This document shows, in pieces, positions 40,470 to 49,506 of a stretch of DNA of 64,000 bases. This DNA comes from Stenotrophomonas bentonitica (GTDB lineage Bacteria > Pseudomonadota > Gammaproteobacteria > Xanthomonadales > Xanthomonadaceae): NCBI RefSeq assembly GCF_002887735.1, contig NZ_PKQP01000002.1, positions 186,001 through 250,000 on the forward strand. Direction: 5' to 3'. Each line of letters starts with the position of its first letter. Within the stretch, counting starts at the first letter, position 1. A program made the translations under genes and the position numbers. The notes under the pieces are model-generated. The model was not told where the DNA came from. It did no database searches and saw nothing but the letters and a program-made list of their open reading frames with translations.

Positions 40470-41966
40470 TCAGGCCGCCTGCGACTGCTCGCGGCGCGGG
40501 CCTTCCTTCAGCGCCCGGCCCACCAGCCCGACCAGCAGGTCCAGCTCTTCGCCGTCCATGCCGAAATGCGGGGTGAACCGCAGCGAGTTCTCGCCGCCGT
40601 GGATCACGTTGATGCCGTGGTTGCGCAGCCATTCCTCGGTGGAGCCGGCGCCGTAGCACTTGAACTGCGGTGCCAGCTCGCAGGAGAACAGCAGGCCGGT
40701 GCCCTGGACCTTGGTGATCAGCCCGCCCAGCTCGGTCTTGAGCTGTTCCAGCTTGCGCACCGCTTCCTCGCCACGCACGCGGATGTTCTCGCGCACCTGC
40801 GGGGTCAGCAGCGACAGCGTGGCGCAGGCCACGTCCAGTGCCCGCGGGTTGGAGGTCATGGTGTTGCCGTAGATGCCCTTGCGGTACAGCTGCGCGGCGT
40901 GTTCGGTCACGGCCAGCACCGAGAGCGGGAACTGGGCTGCATTGAGCGCCTTGGAATAGGTCTCCATGTCCGGCACGTCCAGGCCTTCGAAGCCCGGGTA
41001 ATCCACGATCGAGAGCACGCCGTGCGCGCGCAGGCCGGCCTGGATCGAGTCGAGCAGCAGCAGGCTGCCGTGCTGGCGGGTCAGCTCACGGGCCAGCGCA
41101 TAGAACGACGGCGGCACCGAACGGCCCGGGTCGCCTTCGCCCATCACCGGCTCCAGGAAGATCGCCTCGATGAACCAATGGTTCTGCTCGGCCTCGGCAA
41201 ACACGCGCTTGAGTGCGTCTTCGTCGTACGGCGCGATCGCGATCACGCTGTCTTCGCCCCGGTAGCTGGCCAGGTGCTGCATGTAGGTCTTGCGGCTGGA
41301 ATCGGAATACAGGCCCGGGCGGTCGGTGCGGCCGTGGAAGCTGCCCTTCACCACCACGCGCTTGATCCTGGCGCCAGCGTGGCGGGCCCCCGGATCGGTC
41401 TGCAGCTTGGCGTTGACGTCGGCGATGCGGGCGGCCAGGCCGACCGCTTCGGAGCCGGAATTGAGGCACATGAAGTGGCTGTACGGGCACCCACCGCGGC
41501 GGTGGCCGATCTCCTTGCGCAGGGCCTGGATGAAGCGCTGCTGGGACAGGCTGGGGGTCATCACATTGGCCATCACCTGCGGGGCCGCCATGGCGTCCAT
41601 CACCGCTTCGGGGGTGTGGCCAAAGCCCAGCATGCCGTAGCCGCCGGCGTCGTACAGCACCGCGCCCTTCAGCGTGACCACCCATGCGCCACGGGCGGCC
41701 AGGGCGACGTACGGGGTGACCGCATCGTCGGCATAGAAGTTGACGAAGCCGTCCTGCATCGCATCGATCTGGGCGCGCTCGTCCAGGGCCAGCAGGTCGC
41801 CCAGATCGGCGCGCACGCGCTCGAACCCAGTGGCGGCGGCGTCGATGGCGGCGACCAGCGCGGGGTGGCCGGCGGCGAGGCGTTCGAGGGTGGCGTCATC
41901 CAGGCCGGTGGTGAGGCGGGTGCCCGGCTGGGCGCGGAGTGGGGCAAGACGTTCGATGAAGCTCAT
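40470..41966 (-). CDS. Class III PLP-dependent aminotransferase
   Basis: 498 residues from ATG 41966, with AGGAGA at good spacing. Fold-type I aminotransferase: cofactor-ring residues in FMCLNSGSEAVGLAARIAD, the Asp in LLLLDSIQAGL that bonds the PLP ring nitrogen (family usually DEVQTG, so DSIQAG is unusual), and the Schiff-base Lys in YSKALNAAQFP. The C-terminal part has GTGLLFSCEL and LRFTPHFGM. About 50-60 residues longer than ornithine aminotransferases. No biosynthetic neighbours name the substrate. It is a putative omega- or lysine/ornithine-type enzyme. Confidence 0.85.
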   Translation of the reverse strand: MSFIERLAPLRAQPGTRLTTGLDDATLERLAAGHPALVAAIDAAATGFERVRADLGDLLALDERAQIDAMQDGFVNFYADDAVTPYVALAARGAWVVTLKGAVLYDAGGYGMLGFGHTPEAVMDAMAAPQVMANVMTPSLSQQRFIQALRKEIGHRRGGCPYSHFMCLNSGSEAVGLAARIADVNAKLQTDPGARHAGARIKRVVVKGSFHGRTDRPGLYSDSSRKTYMQHLASYRGEDSVIAIAPYDEDALKRVFAEAEQNHWFIEAIFLEPVMGEGDPGRSVPPSFYALARELTRQHGSLLLLDSIQAGLRAHGVLSIVDYPGFEGLDVPDMETYSKALNAAQFPLSVLAVTEHAAQLYRKGIYGNTMTSNPRALDVACATLSLLTPQVRENIRVRGEEAVRKLEQLKTELGGLITKVQGTGLLFSCELAPQFKCYGAGSTEEWLRNHGINVIHGGENSLRFTPHFGMDGEELDLLVGLVGRALKEGPRREQSQAA

Positions 41967-42177
41967 TGCAGATCTCCTGAAACGATGGCGGCACGGCGGA
42001 AAAGCAAAACGCGCGTCTATTCGCGCGCGCTTCGGGCATTCCTGCTCGTGCATCAGACTTCCGGCTCGATGCTAGCACGCGGTTTTTCGCGCGATAACCC
42101 CGCCAAAAACTGTTGCAGAGCAGCATTTTGCGCGACGTTCGCGCAAGGCTGGGTTGCTACCGGGAGCCAGTCGTACA

Positions 42178-43245
42178 ATGGCCGACATTGCCTACACGTT
42201 GCCGTGCGCTCCCTTGAAGAAGTCCGATTTCAACTACGACCTGCCGCCTGAACTGATTGCCCAGGCTCCGCTCGCCGAGCGTTCGGCCAGCCGCCTGATG
42301 GTGGTGCCGCCGGCCCCGGCCGCCTTCGATCACCGCCAGGTGCGCGACCTGCCCGAGCTGCTGCGGGAAGGCGACCTGATGGTGTTCAACGATACCCGGG
42401 TGATCCCGGCGCGCCTGTTCGGCCAGAAGGCCAGCGGGGGCCGTGTCGAAATCCTGATCGAGCGCCTGCTCGGTGGCCAGCAGGCGCGGGCCCAGGTCGG
42501 CGCCAGCAAGTCGCCCAAGACGGGCAGCCGCATTGCCCTGGATGCCGGTGGCGAGGCCGAAGTGCTGGGGCGCGACGGCGAGTTCTACGTGCTGCAGTTC
42601 CACGTGCCCGAGGCGCTGGAGCAGTGGCTGCTGCACGCCGGCCGGCTGCCGTTGCCGCCTTACATCCAGCGCGAGCCGGGCGTGGGCGACCGCGAGCGTT
42701 ACCAGACGGTCTTTGCCCGCGAGATCGGCGCGGTGGCGGCCCCGACCGCCGGCCTGCACTTCGATGAGGCCCTGCTGGCCACGTTGAAGGAAAAGGGCGT
42801 GGAGTTCGGCCATGTGACCCTGCACGTGGGCGCGGGCACCTTCCAGCCGGTCCGCGTGGACGATCTGACCGACCACGTGATGCACCGCGAATGGCTGAAC
42901 GTCGGCGCCGGACTGGTGCAGCAGGTGCGCCGCACCCGGGCCGCGGGTGGCCGGGTGATCGGCGTCGGCACCACGGTGGTGCGGGCCCTGGAAAGCGCCA
43001 TGCGCGACGGCGAGCTGCTGCCGTACGCTGGTGAAACCCAGATCTTCATCACCCCCGGCTACCGGATCCGCAGCGTGGACGCGATGGTGACCAACTTCCA
43101 TCTGCCGGAAAGCACGCTGCTGATGATGATTTCCGCCTTTGCCGGCAAGGACCGCGTATTCGAGGCCTATCAGGCGGCGATCGCGGAGAAGTACCGCTTC
43201 TTCAGCTATGGCGATGCGATGCTGCTGCTCCCGCAGGGCGAATAA
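42178..43245 (+). CDS. queA: S-adenosylmethionine:tRNA ribosyltransferase-isomerase QueA
   Basis: 355 residues from ATG 42178; the conserved core starts at KKSDFNYDLPPELIAQAP, so a TTG at 42214 is another option. QueA transfers the ribosyl part of SAM to preQ1 in tRNA to give epoxyqueuosine. Family blocks are FNDTRVIPARLFGQK, YIQREPGVGDRERYQTVFA, GAVAAPTAGLHFDEALL, VTLHVGAGTFQPVR and TNFHLPESTLLMMISAF. tgt, which inserts preQ1, follows 66 bp later, so the two consecutive steps of queuosine synthesis are co-located. Confidence 0.97.
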   Translation: MADIAYTLPCAPLKKSDFNYDLPPELIAQAPLAERSASRLMVVPPAPAAFDHRQVRDLPELLREGDLMVFNDTRVIPARLFGQKASGGRVEILIERLLGGQQARAQVGASKSPKTGSRIALDAGGEAEVLGRDGEFYVLQFHVPEALEQWLLHAGRLPLPPYIQREPGVGDRERYQTVFAREIGAVAAPTAGLHFDEALLATLKEKGVEFGHVTLHVGAGTFQPVRVDDLTDHVMHREWLNVGAGLVQQVRRTRAAGGRVIGVGTTVVRALESAMRDGELLPYAGETQIFITPGYRIRSVDAMVTNFHLPESTLLMMISAFAGKDRVFEAYQAAIAEKYRFFSYGDAMLLLPQGE

Positions 43246-44442
<1,197 letters not shown>

Positions 44443-44597
44443 AGTGACCCCCGCCGGCCGATCCAGCGCGCGGACCCTGCCAAACGGCCCAAGGACGAAC
44501 TCCCGGGGCCATGGCATACTTCGAGGCTGACCCCCGTTTCGCGGCGACACCCTGACCCTCAAAGGGGGCGGGGCGCCTCCCAACCCAAGGACACACT

Positions 44598-44942
44598 ATG
44601 AACCTGCTCGCCTTCCTGATTCCCACCGCCAACGCCCAGGCCGCCGGTGGCCAGCCGCAGGGCATGGGTCTGACCACCCTGCTGTTCCCGATCATCCTGA
44701 TCGCGATCATGTACTTCCTGATGATCCGCCCGCAGATGAAGCGCCAGAAGGAACACAAGGCCATGCTGGAGAAGGTCAAGCGCGGTGACGAAGTGCTGAC
44801 CAACGGCGGCATCGCCGGCGTGGTCACCGACATCGGCGACAACTTCATCACCATCGAAGTGGCCGAAAACGTGCGCATCCGCGTGCAGAAGGGCGCCGTG
44901 GGCAATGTGCTGCCGACCGGCACGCTGAAGTCGGCCAACTGA
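44598..44942 (+). CDS. yajC: Preprotein translocase subunit YajC
   Basis: 114 residues. One N-terminal membrane helix (LTTLLFPIILIAIMYFLMIRPQ, residues about 30-50) and a cytoplasmic beta domain (LEKVKRGDEVLTNGGIAGVVTDIGDNF). The RPQMKRQKEHKAM signature is canonical. It forms the SecDF-YajC accessory complex that helps SecYEG export. It is 155 bp after tgt and 58 bp before secD, and is likely cotranscribed with both. Confidence 0.97.
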   Translation: MNLLAFLIPTANAQAAGGQPQGMGLTTLLFPIILIAIMYFLMIRPQMKRQKEHKAMLEKVKRGDEVLTNGGIAGVVTDIGDNFITIEVAENVRIRVQKGAVGNVLPTGTLKSAN

Positions 44943-45000
44943 TCCACCTCCTTTCCGTTCAACCGCGGTGCCGGGACGGGCACCGCGCGGGACCCAAGCA

Positions 45001-46854
45001 ATGCTCGAATTTCCACGCTGGAAGTATTTCCTCATCCTGATCGTGCTGGCGGTCAGTGCGTTGTACGCGCTGCCCAACATCTACCAGAAGGACCCTGCCG
45101 TGCAGATCACCGCCAACCGTGGCGGGCAGATCGACGACGCCCTGCGCGACCGCGTACTGGGTGACCTCAAGCAGGCCGGCGTGGAGCCGCTGTCGGTGGC
45201 CAAGGAAGGCGACAGCCTGATCGTGCGCTTGCCGACGCTGCAGGCGCAGACCGCCGCCAACGACGCCCTGCGCGACGAGATGGGCGAGGACTACGTGGTT
45301 GCCCTGAACCTGGCTTCCACCGTGCCGGACTGGCTGAGCGACCTGGGCGCCAAGCCGATGGTGCTGGGCCTGGATCTGCAGGGCGGCGTCCACTTCGTGC
45401 TGCAGGTCGACCAGAAGGCGGCACTGGACAAGCGTCTGGACGCCTACGCCGAAGACGTGCGCACCAGCCTGCGCGATGCCCGCATCGCATACCAGTCGGT
45501 CGAGCGCCGTGGCGACAACACCATCGTGGCCACCATCAGCCCGTCCGCCGGTGCCGATGCGGCCGCGCGTGCCCGCGAGGTCATGGTCAAGGCGCAGCCG
45601 ACGCTGGGCTATGAGGTGGCGGGCAACCGCATCACCGTGAGCATGCCGGAGACGGAACTGACCGCGATCGCCAATGGCGCCATCGAGCAGAACGTCAACA
45701 CGCTGCGCAACCGCGTCAACCAGTTGGGCGTGGCCGAGCCGATCATCCAGCGCCAGGGTGCCGACCGCGTGGTCGTGCAGCTGCCCGGCGTGCAGGACAC
45801 CGCCGAAGCCAAGCGCATGATCGGTGCCACCGCGACGCTGGAATACCGCGCCGTGGTTGAAGGCAACGCCCAGGACGCGATCGCCAGCGGCCGCATCCCG
45901 CCGGAGGCCAAGGTCTACCAGCAGCGCGACAACCGCGGCCCGATCCTGCTCAACAAGCGCGTGATCGTGACCGGTGACCAGATGGTCGCCGCGCAGGCCA
46001 CCACCGACCAGAACGGTTCGGCAGCAGTGAGCGTGACGCTGAACAACGTCGGCGGCCAGCGCATGTTCGACTTCACCAGCGCCAACGTGAACAAGCCGAT
46101 GGCGGTGGTCTACACCGAGCGCATCCCGACCGTGAACGTGGTCGACGGCAAGGAAGTGCGCAGCTTCCGCGTCAAGGAAGAGGTGATCTCGGTCGCCAAC
46201 ATCAACGGCGTGTTCGGCAAGAACTTCCAGACCACCGGCCTGGACAAGCTCGAGGCGGACAACCTGGCCAAGCTGCTGAAATCCGGCTCGCTGGCCGCGC
46301 CGATGGACTTTGTTGAAGAACGCATCGTCGGCCCGAGCCTGGGTGCGGAGAACGTCGAGCGCGGCGTGACCGCGGTCGGCTTCGCGTTCCTGTTCACCTT
46401 GGTCTTCTTCACCGTGTACTACCGGATGTTCGGCGTGATCACCTCGGTGGCGATGCTGTTCAACCTGCTGATCGTGGTGGCGGTGATGTCGCTGTTCGGA
46501 GCGACGATGACGCTGCCCGGCTTCGCCGGCCTGGCGCTGTCGATCGGCCTGTCGGTCGACGCCAACGTGCTGATCAACGAACGTATCCGTGAAGAGCTGC
46601 GGGCCGGCATGCCGCCCAAGGCGGCCATCGTGGCCGGTTACGAGAAGGCTTCCGGGACCATCCTGGACGCCAACCTCACCGGCATCCTGGCGGGTGTGGC
46701 GTTGTATGCGTTCGGTACCGGCCCGCTGAAGGGCTTCGCCGTGACCATGATCGTCGGCATCCTGGCCTCCATGTTCACTGCAATCACCGTCTCGCGTGCC
46801 CTTGCCGTGCTGCTTTACAGCCGCCGCAAGAAGCTCAAGACCCTGGCCATCTGA
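45001..46854 (+). CDS. secD: Protein translocase subunit SecD
   Basis: 617 residues from ATG 45001, the first methionine inside the family alignment; the frame begins earlier at 44968. Proton-driven RND-like subunit: one helix (FLILIVLAVSALYALPNIYQ), a large periplasmic P1 domain with GLDLQGGVHFVLQVD (residue about 120), and five C-terminal helices (residues about 450-610) with VDANVLINERIREELRAG and the glycine-rich GILASMFTAITVSR. It works with SecF, encoded 19 bp downstream. Confidence 0.98.
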   Translation: MLEFPRWKYFLILIVLAVSALYALPNIYQKDPAVQITANRGGQIDDALRDRVLGDLKQAGVEPLSVAKEGDSLIVRLPTLQAQTAANDALRDEMGEDYVVALNLASTVPDWLSDLGAKPMVLGLDLQGGVHFVLQVDQKAALDKRLDAYAEDVRTSLRDARIAYQSVERRGDNTIVATISPSAGADAAARAREVMVKAQPTLGYEVAGNRITVSMPETELTAIANGAIEQNVNTLRNRVNQLGVAEPIIQRQGADRVVVQLPGVQDTAEAKRMIGATATLEYRAVVEGNAQDAIASGRIPPEAKVYQQRDNRGPILLNKRVIVTGDQMVAAQATTDQNGSAAVSVTLNNVGGQRMFDFTSANVNKPMAVVYTERIPTVNVVDGKEVRSFRVKEEVISVANINGVFGKNFQTTGLDKLEADNLAKLLKSGSLAAPMDFVEERIVGPSLGAENVERGVTAVGFAFLFTLVFFTVYYRMFGVITSVAMLFNLLIVVAVMSLFGATMTLPGFAGLALSIGLSVDANVLINERIREELRAGMPPKAAIVAGYEKASGTILDANLTGILAGVALYAFGTGPLKGFAVTMIVGILASMFTAITVSRALAVLLYSRRKKLKTLAI

Positions 46855-46873
46855 CGGGAAGCGAATAGAAACC

Positions 46874-47848
46874 ATGAAACTTTTCCCGTTGCATTTGATC
46901 CCGAACGACACCAAGTTCGACTTCATGCGCACCCGTTGGGTGGCTGTCTCGCTGGCCGCGCTGGTGTTCATTGCCGCCATCGGCTGCATTGCCTTCAAGG
47001 GCTTCAACTACGCGCTGGACTTCACCGGCGGTACCGTGGTCGAAGTGCGCTTCGACAAGCCGGCTGACGTCGATGCCGTGCGTGAGCATCTGGAAGGCGC
47101 CGGCTATGCCGGTGCCCAGGTGCAGAGCTTCGGCAGCGGCAGCAACCTGCTGATCCGCCTGCAGCCGCAGGAAATGGCCGAAGGCGAGAACGCCGGTGAA
47201 GCCAACAACCGCACCGCCGAAGCCGTGCAGAAGGCGATCTCGATGGAGGGCAACCAGGCCGCCATCGTGGGCGCCGAGTTCGTCGGCCCGCAGGTGGGTA
47301 AAGAGCTGGCCCTGAACGGCCTGTACGCGGCGCTGTTCGTGTTGATCGGCTTCCTGATCTACATCGGTTTCCGCTTTGAGTGGAAGTTCGCGATGGTGGC
47401 GATCATCACCACGCTGTTCGACGTGCTGGTGGTGGCGGGTTACTTCTCGCTGAGTGGCCGTGAGTTCGATCTGACCGTGCTGGCCGGCCTGCTGTCGGTG
47501 ATGGGCTTCTCGATCAACGACACCATCGTGGTGTTCGACCGTGTGCGTGAGAACTTCCGCAGCCTGCGTGTGGAACCGCTGGAAGTGATGAACCGTTCGA
47601 TCAACCAGACGCTGTCGCGCACGATCATCACCTCGCTGGTGTTCTTCCTGTCGGTGCTGGCGCTGTACCTGTACGGCGGTGGTTCGCTGGAAGGGCTGGC
47701 GCTGAGCCAGATGATCGGTGCGGTGATCGGTACGCTGTCGTCGATCTTCATCGCCTGCCCGCTGCTGACGATGGGCGCGCTGGCGGTGACCAAGCAGGAT
47801 CTGCTGCCGAAGGCCAAGGACGTGGAAGCGCTGGAGCGTCGTCCGTAA
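46874..47848 (+). CDS. secF: Protein translocase subunit SecF
   Basis: 324 residues from ATG 46874. Six membrane helices around a short periplasmic loop: FIAAIGCIAFKGFNYALDFTGG at the start, then the C-terminal block with GLLSVMGFSINDTIVVFDRVREN, ALYLYGGGSLEGLALSQM and GVIGTLSSIFIACPLL. The conserved D/G-rich dyad (DFTGGT) and NDTIVVFDR, which contain the proton-path residues, are intact. The yajC-secD-secF operon ends in the hairpin immediately downstream. Confidence 0.98.
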   Translation: MKLFPLHLIPNDTKFDFMRTRWVAVSLAALVFIAAIGCIAFKGFNYALDFTGGTVVEVRFDKPADVDAVREHLEGAGYAGAQVQSFGSGSNLLIRLQPQEMAEGENAGEANNRTAEAVQKAISMEGNQAAIVGAEFVGPQVGKELALNGLYAALFVLIGFLIYIGFRFEWKFAMVAIITTLFDVLVVAGYFSLSGREFDLTVLAGLLSVMGFSINDTIVVFDRVRENFRSLRVEPLEVMNRSINQTLSRTIITSLVFFLSVLALYLYGGGSLEGLALSQMIGAVIGTLSSIFIACPLLTMGALAVTKQDLLPKAKDVEALERRP

Positions 47849-47874
47849 GTTCTCTGGTGGTCTGCAACATCCGG

Positions 47875-47903
47875 AAGGCCGCGCATTGCGCGGCCTTTCT
47901 TTT
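47875..47903 (+). terminator. Terminator after secF
   Basis: AAGGCCGCGC (47875-47884) pairs with GCGCGGCCTT (47888-47897) across ATT, followed by TCTTTT. Confidence 0.9.
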
Positions 47904-48079
47904 GGAACTGCCCGGAGAGCGCGCCAGGGCGGGACCGTCACCTCCCATACACCCCCGTCGGTTGTACTCAGCGGCGCTGCGCACTACGATCCCTTGCGTT
48001 CCGCGCAGCCGCTCCGGTGGCGCGCGACCTCCCTTTTCATCGCGCCGGTCCGCCCTGCGCCAGTCCCCTCGAGGTTTAC

Positions 48080-49339
48080 ATGGTCATCAAACCGCGTGTG
48101 CGCGGCTTCATCTGCGTCACCACCCATCCCGTCGGCTGCGATGCGGCCGTCAAGCAGCAGATCGAGTACATCCAGTCCAAGCCGAAGATCACCAACGGCC
48201 CGAAGAAGGTGCTGGTGCTCGGTGCCTCCACCGGCTACGGCCTGGCTGCGCGCATCACGGCAGCGTTCGGCAGTGATGCTGCCACGCTGGGCGTGTTCTT
48301 CGAGCGTCCGGGTACCGAGACCAAGCCCGGCACCGCCGGCTGGTACAACACCGCCGCGTTCCACAAGTATGCCGAGCAGGCCGGTCTGTACGCCAAGAGC
48401 GTCAACGGCGATGCCTTCTCCGACGAGGTCAAGGCCAAGGTCATCGAGCTGATCAAGCAGGATCTCGGCCAGGTCGACCAGGTGGTGTACAGCCTGGCCG
48501 CGCCGCGCCGCAAGCATCCCAGGACCGGTGAAGTGATCAGCTCCACGCTCAAGCCGATCGGCGCACCGATCACGCTGCGCGGCCTGGATACCGACAAGGA
48601 AGTGATCACCGAAACCACGATCGAGCCGGCCACGCCGGAAGAGATCGCCGGTACCGTCGCCGTCATGGGCGGCGAAGACTGGCAGATGTGGATCGATGCG
48701 CTGCTCGAGGCCGGTGTGCTGGCCGAAGGCGCGACCACCACGGCCTTCACCTACGTCGGTGAGGAAATTACCCAGGCGATCTACTGGAACGGCTCCATCG
48801 GCGCGGCCAAGAAGGATCTGGACGAGAAGGTCGTCGGCCTGCGTCAGAAGCTGGCGCCGATCGGCGGCGATGCGCGCGTATCGGTGCTCAAGGCCGTGGT
48901 CACCCAGGCCAGCTCGGCGATCCCGACCATGCCGCTGTACCTGTCGCTGCTGTTCAAGGTGATGAAGGCCAAGGGCACCCACGAGGGCTGCATCGAACAG
49001 CTCGATACCCTGTACGACATCCTCTACGGCGGCAAGGACGCGGGTACCGCGACCGAGCGCCTGCGCCACGACCTGGTCACCGATGGCGGCCGCAAGGTCG
49101 AGTTGATCGATGACGCCGGCCGTCTGCGCGCGGACTACAAGGAAATGGCGCCGGAGGTGCAGGGCGAAGTGGTCGCGCTGTGGCCGCAGGTGACCAACGA
49201 GAACCTCTACGAGATCAGCGATCTGGCCGGCTACAAGGCCGATTTCCTGCGTCTGTTCGGGTTCGGTGTGGAAGGCGTGGATTACGACGCCGATGTCGCC
49301 ACCGACGTGAAGATCCCGAACCTGGTCGAGATGGCCTGA
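48080..49339 (+). CDS. fabV: Enoyl-ACP reductase FabV
   Basis: 419 residues from ATG 48080, with a GAGG site. Catalyses the last step of fatty-acid elongation with NADH, and family members are naturally tolerant of triclosan. N-terminal Rossmann part [11 protein letters not shown], then [18 protein letters not shown], and the active-site Y-x8-K: Tyr235 in [11 protein letters not shown]. The length (about 400-420) matches FabV rather than FabI (about 260). The gene is monocistronic. No fabI copy is seen in the window. Confidence 0.96.
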   Translation: MVIKPRVRGFICVTTHPVGCDAAVKQQIEYIQSKPKITNGPKKVLVLGASTGYGLAARITAAFGSDAATLGVFFERPGTETKPGTAGWYNTAAFHKYAEQAGLYAKSVNGDAFSDEVKAKVIELIKQDLGQVDQVVYSLAAPRRKHPRTGEVISSTLKPIGAPITLRGLDTDKEVITETTIEPATPEEIAGTVAVMGGEDWQMWIDALLEAGVLAEGATTTAFTYVGEEITQAIYWNGSIGAAKKDLDEKVVGLRQKLAPIGGDARVSVLKAVVTQASSAIPTMPLYLSLLFKVMKAKGTHEGCIEQLDTLYDILYGGKDAGTATERLRHDLVTDGGRKVELIDDAGRLRADYKEMAPEVQGEVVALWPQVTNENLYEISDLAGYKADFLRLFGFGVEGVDYDADVATDVKIPNLVEMA

Positions 49340-49350
49340 CCGGAAGGATG

Positions 49351-49376
49351 GATGCCGACCAACGGTCGGCATCTAC
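49351..49376 (-). repeat. SMAG-type REP, CTAC end toward the tandem repeat
   Basis: GATGCCGACC, AA, CGGTCGGCATC arms end in CTAC (GTAG on the minus strand). It sits between the fabV stop and a 23-bp tandem repeat. Confidence 0.75.
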
Positions 49377-49384
49377 CCGTGCGG

Positions 49385-49466
49385 CCATCGATGCACGCGC
49401 GGTGACCCCATCGATGCGCGTGCGGTGCGCCCAATGATGCACGCGCGCTGCGCCCATTGATGCGCG
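49385..49466. repeat. 23-bp tandem repeat, three copies plus a partial fourth
   Basis: Units start at 49385, 49408, 49431 and 49454 (CCATCGATGC, CCATCGATGC, CCAATGATGC, CCATTGATGC) with a constant 23-bp period and two to four changes per copy; the fourth is cut after about 12 bases. It is flanked by two REPs whose GTAG ends face inward. There are no spacers, so this is not a CRISPR array. Confidence 0.8.
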
Positions 49467-49473
49467 GAAGAGG

Positions 49474-49498
49474 GTAGGTCACGACCGTTGGTCGTGAC
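49474..49498 (+). repeat. SMAG-type REP, GTAG end toward the tandem repeat
   Basis: GTAG (49474-49477) then GTCACGACC (49478-49486), GTT, GGTCGTGAC (49490-49498). It is close to the fimX-like stop codon and opposed to the REP at 49351. Confidence 0.75.
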
Positions 49499-49506
49499 GC
49501 TCCCAA

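Noticed and set aside
49385-49466. CRISPR array
   Set aside because: The 23-bp units are contiguous, with no unique spacers, and no cas genes are present.
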